Shown: positions 18,615 through 27,803, numbered from the stretch's first letter. The stretch: 64,000 nt of DNA from Vulcanimicrobiota bacterium (GCA_003140215.1 PLJL01000004.1:1832192-1896191); one strand, 5' to 3'. The notes: generated by a model from the sequence alone, not told the origin. Made by a program: numbers and translations.

Positions 18615-19631
18615 ATGACTCTTTCTCGGAAGCGGTTGCTGGCGATCGGCGCCGGCGCGGGGGCCTTCGCGTCGGTGAGCGTGCTGCGGTGGCCCGGTGA
18701 CGCCGCGCAGTATTCCTACAAGCTCGCCAACGATCAGACGCCGACGCACCCGATGAACGTCCACACCGCCGAGGCGATCAAACGCATCGCGGAGGCCTCG
18801 GGCGGCCAGCTCGAGGTCAAGGTGTTCCCCAGCAGCGTCCTCGGCTCGGATCCGCAGATGCTCGCGCAGCTGCGGTCCGGCGCGCTCGACCTCGTCCAAA
18901 TGGGCAACAACATCATGGGATCGGTGATCCCCGCCGCCGCGCTGCTGAGCGTGCCGTTCGCGTTCAAGAGCGCCCAACAGTATCAAACCGCCGCCAACGG
19001 TCCGCTGGGCGCCTACATCGGCAGCGCCGCTGCGAAGATCGGCCTGCGCAAGTTCGACGCGTCGTTCTACGGCGGCTTCTTCGAGGTCCAGAACCGCGTC
19101 CGGCCCATCAACGTACCGGCCGACTTCAAGGGCCTCAAGATCCGTGTCCCGCCCGGGCCCATCGACGTCGGCACGTTCAAGGCCTTCGATGCGTCACCGA
19201 CGGTGATTACGCTGGCGGAAGTCTACACGTCGCTGCAAACCCACGTGATCGACGGCATCGAGGTGCCGCTGCCGACGGTGCGCAACTTCAAGTTCTACGA
19301 ACAAGTGAAGTACTGCTCGCTGACCCATCACAGCGGCCTCTCGTACCTGCTGTTCGCGAACGCCGATGCGTGGCAGCGCCTACCCAAGAACCTGCAAGAG
19401 GTCCTCGACCGAGAGCTCGGCGCCGCAGGGGCCGCCGCGTCGAAGTCGATGGTGGCGCAGGAAGGCAGCGTCGAAGCGGAGCTCGTCGCGGACGGGATGG
19501 TGTTCAATCGGCCGGTGCTGGAGCCGTTCAGCCAAGTGATCCGCGCGTCGGGGCTGTACGGCCAGTTGCGCGATCAGTATGACGCCAAAGCGTGGGAGCT
19601 CCTCGAAAAGACGACCGGCAAGCTCGTGTAG
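18615..19631 (+). CDS. dctP: TRAP transporter substrate-binding protein (DctP family)
   Basis: 338 residues; the ATG has GGAAGGGG about 8 nt upstream. The N-terminus is an export signal with an Arg-Lys pair ('LSRKRLLAIGAG'). DctP features are 'SYKLANDQTPTHPMNVHTAE', 'FPSSVLGSDPQMLAQLRSGA' and 'FKGLKIRVPPGP', the last containing the substrate Arg expected for a carboxylate ligand. The family usually works with DctQ and DctM membrane subunits, and neither is encoded in the window. It follows the catabolic operon by 66 bases and is probably transcribed separately. Confidence 0.87.
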   Translation: MTLSRKRLLAIGAGAGAFASVSVLRWPGDAAQYSYKLANDQTPTHPMNVHTAEAIKRIAEASGGQLEVKVFPSSVLGSDPQMLAQLRSGALDLVQMGNNIMGSVIPAAALLSVPFAFKSAQQYQTAANGPLGAYIGSAAAKIGLRKFDASFYGGFFEVQNRVRPINVPADFKGLKIRVPPGPIDVGTFKAFDASPTVITLAEVYTSLQTHVIDGIEVPLPTVRNFKFYEQVKYCSLTHHSGLSYLLFANADAWQRLPKNLQEVLDRELGAAGAAASKSMVAQEGSVEAELVADGMVFNRPVLEPFSQVIRASGLYGQLRDQYDAKAWELLEKTTGKLV

Positions 19632-19635
19632 CGCG

Positions 19636-20217
19636 TCAGCGCAGCCGCTTCATGCTCAGGATGCGGATCGGCGGCTCGAGCGACTGGCCTTTGGCCGGCG
19701 AGCGCTGGATGCGCCGCACCACGTCGGCGCCGCGCACGACCCGGCCGAACGCCGCGTAGCCCGCACCGGTCGGACCGCCGCCGTCGAGGAAGCGGTTGTC
19801 CCCGATGCAGATGAAAAACTCCGTGGAGGCGGAGTTCGGGTCGGCGGTGCGCGCCATCGAGATCGCGCCGTCAACGTTGTGCAACCCGGTCTTGCCGGTC
19901 GGTTCGAGCGGGATCGGGTGGATCATCGGGTTGGCGGTTTGCGGGTTGAGCCCGCCCTGGATGACCTCGATCTTGGACTGCGGTTCGCTCGCGCGGCGGA
20001 CCGTGCGATAGAAGCTGGTCCCGTTGTAGGTGGCCAGATCGACGTAGTGCAGAAAGTTCTGCGCCGTGAGCGGCGCGTGTGCGGTGTCGAGACGAACCAC
20101 GATCGTCCCCGCCGAGGTGGCGATCGCGACGTCGACCGGCGCGCCGCCGCGGGCTGCCGCGGCGAGCGCGAGCGAGAGGCTTGCAAGCACCGCGAGCTTC
20201 GTCACCATGCCGGTCAT
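19636..20217 (-). CDS. Exported peptidyl-prolyl cis-trans isomerase (cyclophilin type)
   Basis: 193 residues with a signal peptide (hydrophobic segment residues ~5-25, A-R-G-G cleavage region). The cyclophilin core includes 'GTIVVRLDTAHAPLTAQNFL', 'FYRTVR', 'GAISMARTADPNSASTEFFI' and 'FGRVVRGADVVRRI'. It catalyses proline isomerisation, presumably helping periplasmic protein folding. The active-site Arg of 'FYRTV' is present. The ATG overlaps the end of the amidase gene upstream (20214-20217). It converges on dctP with only 4 bases between the stops. Confidence 0.9.
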   Translation of the reverse strand: MTGMVTKLAVLASLSLALAAAARGGAPVDVAIATSAGTIVVRLDTAHAPLTAQNFLHYVDLATYNGTSFYRTVRRASEPQSKIEVIQGGLNPQTANPMIHPIPLEPTGKTGLHNVDGAISMARTADPNSASTEFFICIGDNRFLDGGGPTGAGYAAFGRVVRGADVVRRIQRSPAKGQSLEPPIRILSMKRLR

Positions 20218-21458
20218 CGCGCCATCGTTCGCGCCGGGGGACGGCGATCATGCCATGCCGTCACGCGCTGGTAGGTCCGGCCCAGCTCGAAGACGGCCGG
20301 CAACGCGCCGGCGCAGCCGATGATCTGCATCCCCAGCGGCATCCCGTGCGGGCCGAAGCCGATCGGCACCGCCGCGACGGGCAGCCCGAAGATGCTCGCG
20401 GGCGTGACCAGCGGGATCGTGTCGTCGCGGAAGTTCTTGGGGGCGGGAGCGACGGGCGCTTCGGTTCCCGTCGCGGGCGCCAGGGCGGCGTCGTATCCGG
20501 CGGTCGCCGCGTTCCACGATTCGCGCGCGCGCGCCGCGGTCGCACGCGCGTCGAGTTCGTCGGCCGCACCCAGGGCCAGCGCGTGCGCGACGCGCGCCCG
20601 AACGTCCTCGCCGTAGTCGGCGCTGTGCTGCGCGAACAGCGGTGCGTGCACCCGGGCCGCTGCGCGTTGTTGCACGACGGCGACCGCGGGCACGAGCGCA
20701 TCGTCCCACCAGGTGACGTCGTCGACGCGGATCCCCGCCTCGCACAAGGCGGCGATCGCGGCGTCGAGTGCGGCGCCGACGGCGGGATCGACGCGTTCCC
20801 ACGCTCCGCCACGCAAGCGGCACACGCGCCGCACGAGCGTGGCGGGCACGGTGGAACCGGCGAGGACCTCGTAGACGCGGCGCACGCTCGCGAGGTCGCG
20901 CGCGAACGGCCCGACCGTGTCGAGGCCGAGCGCGAGCGGAAAGATGCCGTCGAGCGGCAGCGCTCCGGTTGCCGGACGCAATCCGCTGATCCCGTTGAGC
21001 GCGGCTGGGATACGAATCGAGCCCAGCGTGTCGGTGCCCAGCGCGATGTCGGCCAGGTCCGCTGCGACGGCGGCCCCGGACCCGCCGCTCGAGCCGCCCA
21101 CGATGCGGGCGGTGTCCCAGGGGTTGGCGGTGCGCCCGAAGTGCGGGTTCTCGGTGGTGACGCCCCAGGCGAACTCGTGCGTGTTCGTCTTCCCGATCAC
21201 CAGCGCGCCGGCGGCGCGCAGCGCGGCGACGACGCGCGCGTCGCGCTGCGGGTCGCGGCGGTAGAACGACGACCCGGCGCGCGTCGGCAGGCCGGCGACG
21301 TCGATGATGTCCTTGACGGCGAGGGTTTGGCCGTGCAACGGTCCGCGCGCGCCCGGCGCGAGCGCGTCGAGGCGCGCGGCCTCGCGCAGTACGGTGTCTT
21401 CGTCGAGCGCGACGTAGCAGCGCAACTGCGCGTCCACGTCGCGAACGCGCGCCAGCAA
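20214..21458 (-). CDS. Amidase signature family protein
   Basis: 414 residues with a TTG start at 21458; no better start exists before the upstream stop. The Ser-cisSer-Lys triad is visible: Lys in 'TLAVKDIIDVAGLPT', cis-Ser in 'GGSSGGSGAAVAA', nucleophile Ser in 'GTDTLGSIRIPAALNG'. It hydrolyses an amide. Length and the lack of gatB/gatC neighbours make it a catabolic amidase (AtzF/amidase type) rather than GatA. It has no signal peptide and is probably cytoplasmic, co-transcribed with the cyclophilin through a 4-base overlap. Confidence 0.87.
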   Translation of the reverse strand: MLARVRDVDAQLRCYVALDEDTVLREAARLDALAPGARGPLHGQTLAVKDIIDVAGLPTRAGSSFYRRDPQRDARVVAALRAAGALVIGKTNTHEFAWGVTTENPHFGRTANPWDTARIVGGSSGGSGAAVAADLADIALGTDTLGSIRIPAALNGISGLRPATGALPLDGIFPLALGLDTVGPFARDLASVRRVYEVLAGSTVPATLVRRVCRLRGGAWERVDPAVGAALDAAIAALCEAGIRVDDVTWWDDALVPAVAVVQQRAAARVHAPLFAQHSADYGEDVRARVAHALALGAADELDARATAARARESWNAATAGYDAALAPATGTEAPVAPAPKNFRDDTIPLVTPASIFGLPVAAVPIGFGPHGMPLGMQIIGCAGALPAVFELGRTYQRVTAWHDRRPPARTMAR

Positions 21459-21489
21459 GCTGCGCGCGCGTTCGACGACGTTCGCGTCG

Positions 21490-22476
21490 TTAGTTGGAGT
21501 CGCGGTCGCGGCGGTCGTCCCCGTCGCCGGTCGCGATGCGGACCTCGAACTGCGGGTGGTTCACGGTCCAGCATCCGGGAGCCGTGTCGAGCCGGAAACT
21601 GCTCGTCGCCGTTGGGACGCAGTATTGGGACGGCTGAGCGAAGTTGTCGAAAACGCCGTTGGGGTCGATCGGGCTGCCGACCGGGCCGCCGGTGCCGTCG
21701 GCGCTGATGTTGAGCGAGTCGTAGCCGCAGCCGCCGGACGACGTGTAGCATGGGGCCGATTGACCGATCGGGCTAGGGCCGTAGTGGCTCGTATTATAGA
21801 CCAAGCTGACGATGGTCTGGGCCGGGAGGGTCGCCCGTGGCGCGCTGAAGTTGAAGACGATGATGTTGGCCAGCCCGTGAACGCACGCGGCATCGACCTT
21901 GCTGAAGAACGTCTGGCCGTCCGGACATTTCACGTGATCCGACGACGGGCGATAGGGGATGTTGAACGTCTTCGTCTGCGTGGCGAGCAGCGCACCGACG
22001 TGCGTGGCGTTCGTGCTGCTGTACGCGTACACGTTGACGGTGAAGGGGACCGGGAACGTCGGGTTTCCGATCGTGACGCAGTCGCTCGAGAACCAGTGAC
22101 CGCTCTGACAGCCCCACGAGCTCAGGACGTACCGGACCCGCTGCAACTTGCCGGTGTGCGTCAGGTTGACCCCGTCGCCGAACTCCGTCAAGGTCGTGGC
22201 CTCGAAGCCCACGCTGGCGACCGCTTTGAGGGGCTTGGGGATGCTGCCGTACACAACGGTGCCGACGCCGTCGTCGCCGTCGCCGGTGTCGGCGTTGTTA
22301 GCGCTGTTAGTGTCCGACGCGACGGCGCGGGTCGAAAGCGAGGCCGGATTGAGGCCGGTGGCGCCGGTAGGAACCGCCTGCCCGCTGCCGCTGCCGCCGG
22401 CGCAAGCGCTGATCGCGCCGGCCGCGCAGAGCGCAAGCAGCGTGCGGAGAGTTTGTAAGGTACGGACAGTCTGCAT
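21490..22476 (-). CDS. Lipoprotein of unknown function
   Basis: 328 residues; ATG 22476 follows AAGGA about 10 nt upstream. The N-terminus is a lipoprotein signal with lipobox 'ISAC' at about residues 19-22. A low-complexity Ser/Gly/Thr linker follows. The mature region is rich in Tyr, Asn, Thr and Cys ('WGCQSGHWFSSDCVTIGN', 'SGGCGYDSLNIS'), suggesting a beta-rich surface protein with disulfides. The C-terminal tail is highly charged (Asp/Arg). I do not recognise a family. Confidence 0.7.
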   Translation of the reverse strand: MQTVRTLQTLRTLLALCAAGAISACAGGSGSGQAVPTGATGLNPASLSTRAVASDTNSANNADTGDGDDGVGTVVYGSIPKPLKAVASVGFEATTLTEFGDGVNLTHTGKLQRVRYVLSSWGCQSGHWFSSDCVTIGNPTFPVPFTVNVYAYSSTNATHVGALLATQTKTFNIPYRPSSDHVKCPDGQTFFSKVDAACVHGLANIIVFNFSAPRATLPAQTIVSLVYNTSHYGPSPIGQSAPCYTSSGGCGYDSLNISADGTGGPVGSPIDPNGVFDNFAQPSQYCVPTATSSFRLDTAPGCWTVNHPQFEVRIATGDGDDRRDRDSN

Positions 22477-22533
22477 TCGGAGGTCCTTTTCGGCGCACGC
22501 GTTCGGGCCGTGGAAGTAAGCAGGGACATGGAG

Positions 22534-22555
22534 GGGCCGCCTGTGAAGGCGGCCC
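22534..22555 (-). terminator. Perfect 9-bp hairpin between M13 peptidase and lipoprotein genes
   Basis: GGGCCGCCT (22534-22542), loop GTGA, AGGCGGCCC (22547-22555). It lies between the stop of the M13 gene (22641) and the lipoprotein start (22476), both on the minus strand. There is no T-run, so it may be a U-less terminator or an RNA processing/stability element. Confidence 0.5.
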
Positions 22556-22640
22556 ACCCAACCCACGTTAGCGTCTTGCGCGGCCGCGGTCAACTACGCT
22601 GTCAGGGAGTTTTCCATCGTGTCGCGGGCGCCGGCGCGGT

Positions 22641-24725
22641 TTACCAGATCTGGCAGCGGTCCTTGCGCACCATCTTGTCGCTCGCGGCACAACCGAACGC
22701 CGCCTGGAACTCGGGCATGTTCGAGAGCGTCCCAATGACGCGGAACTTCTCGACGGGGTGCTCGTTGGTCGCCGCGATTTGGCGCACGAAGCCCTCGGTT
22801 GCGATCGAGCGCCAGACCTGCGCGTAGGCGAGGAAGAAGCGCTGTTCGGGCGTGTAGCCGTCGAGCGATGCATGGGCCTTGGCCTGGGGTGTCCGCTCGA
22901 ACGCGCGGTAGGCGATCGTCAGGCCGCCCAGATCGGCGATCGCTTCGCCTTGCACGAGGCGGCCGTTCTCATGTGCGCCCGGCGCCGGTTCGAACGCGTC
23001 GAACTCGTCGACGATGCACTGCGCGCGCGTCTTGAACGCCGCCGCGTCGGCCGGCGTCCACCAGTCGGTCAGGTTGCCTCGTCCGTCGAATTGGCGTCCT
23101 TGATCGTCGAAACCGTGGGTCATCTCGTGACCGATCACGGCGCCGATCGCGCCGTAGTTGACCGCATCGTCGGCCGCCGCGTTGAAGAACGGCGGCCCGA
23201 GGATTCCGGCCGGAAAGACGATCTCGTTGTTGGACGGATTGTAGTAGGCGTTCACCGTCGGCGGCGACATGTTCCAGCGGCCGCGATCGGTCGCCGTCCC
23301 GATCCGTGCGATCGTCCGAGCAGCGCCCCAGCGCCGCACCGCCAGCACGTCGGATGCATAGGGCGCATTCTCCAGCCGCAGCGCCGAGTAGTCGTCCCAC
23401 CGGTCGGGATACCCGATCTTCTTGGTGAACGCGGCGAGCTTCTCGACCGCACGCGTCTTCGTCTGCGGGCTCATCCACGCGAGCGTGCCGATGTCGTCGT
23501 GCAGCGTTGCGATGAGATTATCGACGAGCTCGAGCGCGCGCTTCTTGGCCGCGGGCGGAAACGCCGCGGCGACGTAGGCTTTTCCGAGCGGGTCGCGCAG
23601 CGCCGCATCGGTTGCGGCGGTGCAGCGTTGCCAGCGCGGTAGCTGCTCCTTCACCCCGAGCAGCACGCCGCTGCGGAAGGCGTGGGAAGCGGTTTCGAAG
23701 CGCTGGGGCAGCGTTCCCGAGAACGAGTCCGCGACGTGGAAGCGCAAGTACGATTTCCACACCTCGAGCGGCGTCGTCGCGAGCGCTTCGTCGTAGGCGC
23801 TCAGGTACGACGGTACCGAAACGTTGACGGTCTCGAACGGCGGCGCCGCGTAGCTGGCGAAGACCGTCTGCCACGGGATGTGCGGCGCGAGCTTCGCCAA
23901 GCCGGCGACCGGCGTCGGATTGTAGGTCTTGTACGGATCGCGCAAGTCGGCGCGCTTGGGCGTCGCTTTCGCGAGCGCGGTCTCCAGGGCGATCACCCCG
24001 TCCGCTTCGCGTTGCGCCGACCCCGCAGCGTCGCCGAGGTTTTGCAACTGCGCCGCGACATACTCGCGGTACGCGCTGCGGATTCCGGCGGCGCGCTCAC
24101 CTTCGTTGAAGTAGTAGTCGCGGTCGGGCAGGCCGAGGCCGCCGAACGACAGGCTGGCGATTTGGCGGCTGGAGTTCTTCGTGTCGGCGCGCGAGGAGAG
24201 CGGGATGCCGCCGTACGCCCCGTCACGCTGCAGCGCTGCGATCGCTCCGGCCAGCGACGCTACGTCGTGGGCGGCGGCGATCGTGCCCAGCAGCGGCGCG
24301 ATCGGGGTGGTGCCGGCCTTCTCGATCGCGTCGGTATCCATGCACGCGCGGTAGAACGAGCCGAGCTTTTGGACGTCGCTGCCGGCGGGCGCGCCGGTGG
24401 CCTGCGCGTCCGCCTCGAGGATCGTGTGCAGCTCGTCGCGATTGCGCTGCGCCAGCTCGTCGAAGCCGCCCCAGCGCGGACGGCCCGTCGGAAGCGCGTG
24501 CGTCTTGATCCAGCCGCCGGTCGCAAACTGGTAAAAGTCGTCGCAGGCCTTGCAGGTCGGGTCGAAATTCGCGGGATCGATCGCCGGTCCGGCGGCACCG
24601 GCCGACGCGGCGGCGCGTGCCGTTGCGGCGAGGTTCGGCAACGACGTCGCGAGCAGGGCCACGAAGGCGGCGGCGCCGAGCGCGCGCACCGCGAGACGAG
24701 CGGGGTTGATCACCAGATTTGACAC
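22641..24725 (-). CDS. M13 family zinc metallopeptidase (neprilysin-like), copy 2
   Basis: 694 residues; GTG start at 24725. A signal peptide covers the first ~40 residues, then 'IDPANFDPTCKACDDFYQFA', the typical N-terminal M13 segment with a CxxC. The zinc site is 'GAVIGHEMTHGFDDQGRQFD' (HExxH), with the third ligand Glu in 'GEAIADLGGLTIAY'. 'NAYYNPSNNEIVFPAGIL' (substrate-binding) is also present. The protein ends in a conserved '...MVRKDRCQIW'. The family cleaves short peptides outside the cytoplasm. It overlaps its tandem paralog upstream by 16 bases. Confidence 0.93.
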   Translation of the reverse strand: MSNLVINPARLAVRALGAAAFVALLATSLPNLAATARAAASAGAAGPAIDPANFDPTCKACDDFYQFATGGWIKTHALPTGRPRWGGFDELAQRNRDELHTILEADAQATGAPAGSDVQKLGSFYRACMDTDAIEKAGTTPIAPLLGTIAAAHDVASLAGAIAALQRDGAYGGIPLSSRADTKNSSRQIASLSFGGLGLPDRDYYFNEGERAAGIRSAYREYVAAQLQNLGDAAGSAQREADGVIALETALAKATPKRADLRDPYKTYNPTPVAGLAKLAPHIPWQTVFASYAAPPFETVNVSVPSYLSAYDEALATTPLEVWKSYLRFHVADSFSGTLPQRFETASHAFRSGVLLGVKEQLPRWQRCTAATDAALRDPLGKAYVAAAFPPAAKKRALELVDNLIATLHDDIGTLAWMSPQTKTRAVEKLAAFTKKIGYPDRWDDYSALRLENAPYASDVLAVRRWGAARTIARIGTATDRGRWNMSPPTVNAYYNPSNNEIVFPAGILGPPFFNAAADDAVNYGAIGAVIGHEMTHGFDDQGRQFDGRGNLTDWWTPADAAAFKTRAQCIVDEFDAFEPAPGAHENGRLVQGEAIADLGGLTIAYRAFERTPQAKAHASLDGYTPEQRFFLAYAQVWRSIATEGFVRQIAATNEHPVEKFRVIGTLSNMPEFQAAFGCAASDKMVRKDRCQIW

Positions 24726-26785
24726 CGATCCTTACGTACCATGGGGGTGCTCGCCGCGCACTGGAACGCCGCCGCAAACTCGGGCATGTTGGAAAGCGTT
24801 CCGATCACCCGCAAACGGTCGTTCGCGTGCGAGTCTTGGACTGCGAGCCGGCGGGTGTAGTCCTCGGTCTGGATCGAGCGCCAAACCTGCGCGTAGGCCA
24901 AGAAGAACCGCTGCTCGGGCGTGTAGCCGCCGATCCGTTGGTGGGCCTGGTACTCGCGCGTGCGCTGGAACGCTTTGAAGGCGATCGTCGTACCCCCGAG
25001 ATCGGCGATCGCCTCGCCCGCCACGAGTTTCCCGTTCATGTGCAAGCCCGGGAGCGATTCGAGCGCCTCGTACTCGGTGACGATGCATTGCGCGCGAGCG
25101 TCGAACGCCGTGCCGTCCTGCGGGGTCCACCACTCGGCCAGATTGCCGTGCGCGTCGAAGAGCCGGCCTTTGTCGTCGAACGCATGCGTCATCTCGTGGC
25201 CGATCACGGCGCCGATCGCGCCGTAGTTCACCGCGTCGTCCGCGGCGGCGTTGAAGAACGGCGGCTCGAGGATACCGGCGGGAAACACGATCTCGTTGTT
25301 GGCCGGATCGTAGTACGCGTTCACGGTTGCCGTGCTCATGCCCCACAGCGTGCGGTCGGTAGCCTTTCCGATTCGCGCCATGTCGCGGGCGTGGTTCCAG
25401 GCGCGAACGCGCTGCACGAGCGCGGCGTACGGCGCGTCTGCGGAGATCGGCAACGACGCATAGTCGACCCACGCATCCGGGTACCCGATCTTCTTGGCCA
25501 TGGCGGCGAGCTTTGCTTGCGCGTGCGCTTTGGTTTGGGGCCCCATCCAGGTCAGCTGAGCGATGTCGTCGCGTAGGACCGCCTGCAGGTTGGCGACGAG
25601 GTCGCTCGCGCGGCGCTTCGCCGCGGGCGGGAAGTTGCGCGCGACGTACGCCTTTCCCAGCGGCGTGCGCAGCGAGCTGTCGGCGGTAGAGGCGCAGCGC
25701 TGCCAGCGCGGGAGCTGCTCGGTCACGCCGAAGAGGACCCCGCTGCGGAAGTGGAAGCTCGCGTCGGCGAACCGTTGCGGGAGCGAACTGCCGTAGGAGT
25801 CGATGATGTGAAAGCGCAGAAAGGCTTGCCACGTCGCGGGCGGCAGCTGCGCGAGCTGCGCGTCGTACGCGCTCACGTAGGCGGGGATGCCGACGTCGAC
25901 GATCTCGAACCGCGGCGCGCCGACTTGGTCGAAGAACGCACGCCACGGAACGTGCGAGCCGAGCGCGGGCAGATCCGCGAGCTTGGTCGGATGGTACGTC
26001 GCCTTGGGATCGCGCAGCTCCACGCGGGTCGGCGTCGCTTTTGCCAGCGCGGTTTCGAGCTCGAGGATGGCCGCGGACTCACGCGCAGCAGCCGGTGCGT
26101 CGTCGCCCAGGTTGCGCAACTGCGTGGCGACGTAGTCGCGGTAGGCGGCGCGGATCTTTAGGGTACGCTCGTCATCCTTGAGGTAGTAGTCGCGATCGGG
26201 CAGCCCCACGCCGCCCATGCCGATCCCGGCGATGGTCGTCGAGGAGTCGACGGTGTCGGGGGTCGACTCGAACTCCATCCCCGAGTTGACGCCTTGCGTC
26301 TGCAGTTTCGCGACCTCAAGGGCGATCGCGGAGACGCTCCGAGCGGCCGCGACGTCGCGCAGCAGCGGGTCGATCGGCGCGGTTCCGGCCCGTTCGATCG
26401 CCGCGGTATCCATGCAGCTGCGGTAGAACGTGCCGAGTTGCTGGGCGTCGCTGCCGGCCGGCGCGTCGCCGATCTTGGCGGCGTCCTCGAGGATCGCGTG
26501 AAGCGCGTCGCGATTGCGCTGCGCCAGCTCGTCAAAACCACCCCAGCTCGGATGGCCCGCCGGGATCGCGTGTGTCTTGCGCCAGCCGCCCGTGGCGAAG
26601 GCGTAGAAGTCGTCGCAGGCTTTGCAGGTTGGGTCGACATCGGCCGGGTCGAGCGCGGGCGCGGCGAAGCCTGCCGGCGCGCCCTGCGCGCGCGCGCCGG
26701 CGGCCCACGGGGGCAACGTGATCGCGATCAGCGCGGTGAGCGCCGCTGCGCCGGCCATGCGGACGGCAAAGCGGATGGGGTGCAC
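24710..26785 (-). CDS. M13 family zinc metallopeptidase (neprilysin-like), copy 1
   Basis: 691 residues from GTG 26785, chosen because GGAG lies 9 nt before it; an in-frame GTG at 26815 would add ten residues ahead of the signal peptide. The same architecture as the following gene: 'LDPADVDPTCKACDDFYAFA', HExxH in 'GAVIGHEMTHAFDDKGRLFD', Glu ligand in 'GEAIADLGGTTIAF', C-terminus '...MVRKDRCQIW'. The two proteins are colinear and very similar, so this is a tandem duplication. Probably exported, with a role in peptide turnover. Confidence 0.93.
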   Translation of the reverse strand: MHPIRFAVRMAGAAALTALIAITLPPWAAGARAQGAPAGFAAPALDPADVDPTCKACDDFYAFATGGWRKTHAIPAGHPSWGGFDELAQRNRDALHAILEDAAKIGDAPAGSDAQQLGTFYRSCMDTAAIERAGTAPIDPLLRDVAAARSVSAIALEVAKLQTQGVNSGMEFESTPDTVDSSTTIAGIGMGGVGLPDRDYYLKDDERTLKIRAAYRDYVATQLRNLGDDAPAAARESAAILELETALAKATPTRVELRDPKATYHPTKLADLPALGSHVPWRAFFDQVGAPRFEIVDVGIPAYVSAYDAQLAQLPPATWQAFLRFHIIDSYGSSLPQRFADASFHFRSGVLFGVTEQLPRWQRCASTADSSLRTPLGKAYVARNFPPAAKRRASDLVANLQAVLRDDIAQLTWMGPQTKAHAQAKLAAMAKKIGYPDAWVDYASLPISADAPYAALVQRVRAWNHARDMARIGKATDRTLWGMSTATVNAYYDPANNEIVFPAGILEPPFFNAAADDAVNYGAIGAVIGHEMTHAFDDKGRLFDAHGNLAEWWTPQDGTAFDARAQCIVTEYEALESLPGLHMNGKLVAGEAIADLGGTTIAFKAFQRTREYQAHQRIGGYTPEQRFFLAYAQVWRSIQTEDYTRRLAVQDSHANDRLRVIGTLSNMPEFAAAFQCAASTPMVRKDRCQIW

Positions 26786-26848
26786 AGGAGCGGTCTCCGA
26801 AAGAAATAGGAACACCCGGCGAAACGTCCCGGGCTTTCACGTCGCCGG

Positions 26849-26868
26849 GGGTTCGGCCTCCCGAACCC
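26849..26868 (-). terminator. 8-bp hairpin between M48 and M13 protease genes
   Basis: GGGTTCGG (26849-26856), loop CCTC, CCGAACCC (26861-26868), a perfect stem with a tetraloop and no T-run. It sits between the stop of the M48 gene and the start of the M13 pair on the minus strand. Same form as the hairpin at 22534-22555. Confidence 0.5.
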
Positions 26869-26893
26869 AGGAGGCGTCAGCCGGCGCGGGCGG

Positions 26894-27784
26894 TCAGAAC
26901 TTGTAGCCTGACCCCGGCGGGAACATCCCCTTGGGCTTGCGGACCGGCTTGTAGGCCGTACTTCGGGCGGCCGATGCGGCGACCGCGCGCGGCGACTGGC
27001 CCAGCGGCGTGGCGTTCGCGACGCTCGAGGAGTACCGGCCGAACAGCGTCGGGTTGGCTGCGAACTCGCGACGTAGGTCGTCGATGCGGTGCTGGTCGGT
27101 CGGGTGGTCGGAGAGCATCTCCATGCTGCCCCCGGTGTCGGCCTTTTCGAACTGTTGGAAGAGCCAGACCATGCCCCACGGGTTGGACCCGGCCTCAGCG
27201 CAGGTTTCGGCGCCCTTGCGGTCAGCCGCGCTCTCCACGTCGCGCGAGAAGGTCATCGTCTGCAAGGAGAAGCCGATGTTGGCAGCCGTGTCGACCGCCC
27301 GCTGAGCGCGTCCGCCGGTCGCCAGGTTCACCAGCAGGTCGCCGATGGTATAGGCGGTGGCAGTTTTCTGCTGCTTCTGGTAGAGGTGCAGGACGTCGTG
27401 ATGGATGTCGTGCGACGTCTCGTGGCACAGGACGCCGGCGAGCTCTTCGCGGTTCTGCACGAACTTCATCAGCGAGTCGGTGACGTAGACGTTGCCGCCG
27501 GGGACGGCGAACGCGTTGGGCTGGGTCTCGTGGACGAGGATGAATTGGAACGGATGGAAGTATTGCGGATCGGCGACCCGCTTGATCTGCTGGGCGATGG
27601 GATTGAGGACCGCGTAGTACGGCGAGTTGCTGATGAGCTCGCCCTTTTTTTGGAGCGCCTGGTATTCTTGCTGGCCGATTTGCGTCTCGACTTGATCGTC
27701 GCTGCTCTGAGCAGCCGCCGGCACGGCGCCCGCGGCGGCGGTGGCGAGGAAGAGCGTAAGGCCGACGGCGAGCAGGCGTTTCAT
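26894..27784 (-). CDS. M48 family metalloprotease, exported
   Basis: 296 residues; ATG 27784 has GGAGG about 6 nt upstream. A signal peptide ('LLAVGLTLFLATAAAGA...') ends near residue 25. The zinc site 'GVLCHETSHDIHHDV' gives HExxH (HETSH), and the downstream Glu is in 'RDVESAADRKGAE'. 'QPNAFAVPGGNVYVTDSLM' is the canonical M48 substrate-strand motif. There is no tetratricopeptide domain, so it resembles soluble BepA/LoiP-like proteases in outer-membrane quality control without the TPR part. The C-terminus is basic and Pro-rich. Confidence 0.9.
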   Translation of the reverse strand: MKRLLAVGLTLFLATAAAGAVPAAAQSSDDQVETQIGQQEYQALQKKGELISNSPYYAVLNPIAQQIKRVADPQYFHPFQFILVHETQPNAFAVPGGNVYVTDSLMKFVQNREELAGVLCHETSHDIHHDVLHLYQKQQKTATAYTIGDLLVNLATGGRAQRAVDTAANIGFSLQTMTFSRDVESAADRKGAETCAEAGSNPWGMVWLFQQFEKADTGGSMEMLSDHPTDQHRIDDLRREFAANPTLFGRYSSSVANATPLGQSPRAVAASAARSTAYKPVRKPKGMFPPGSGYKF

Positions 27785-27803
27785 GGGGTCCTCCGGGGTC
27801 GCG

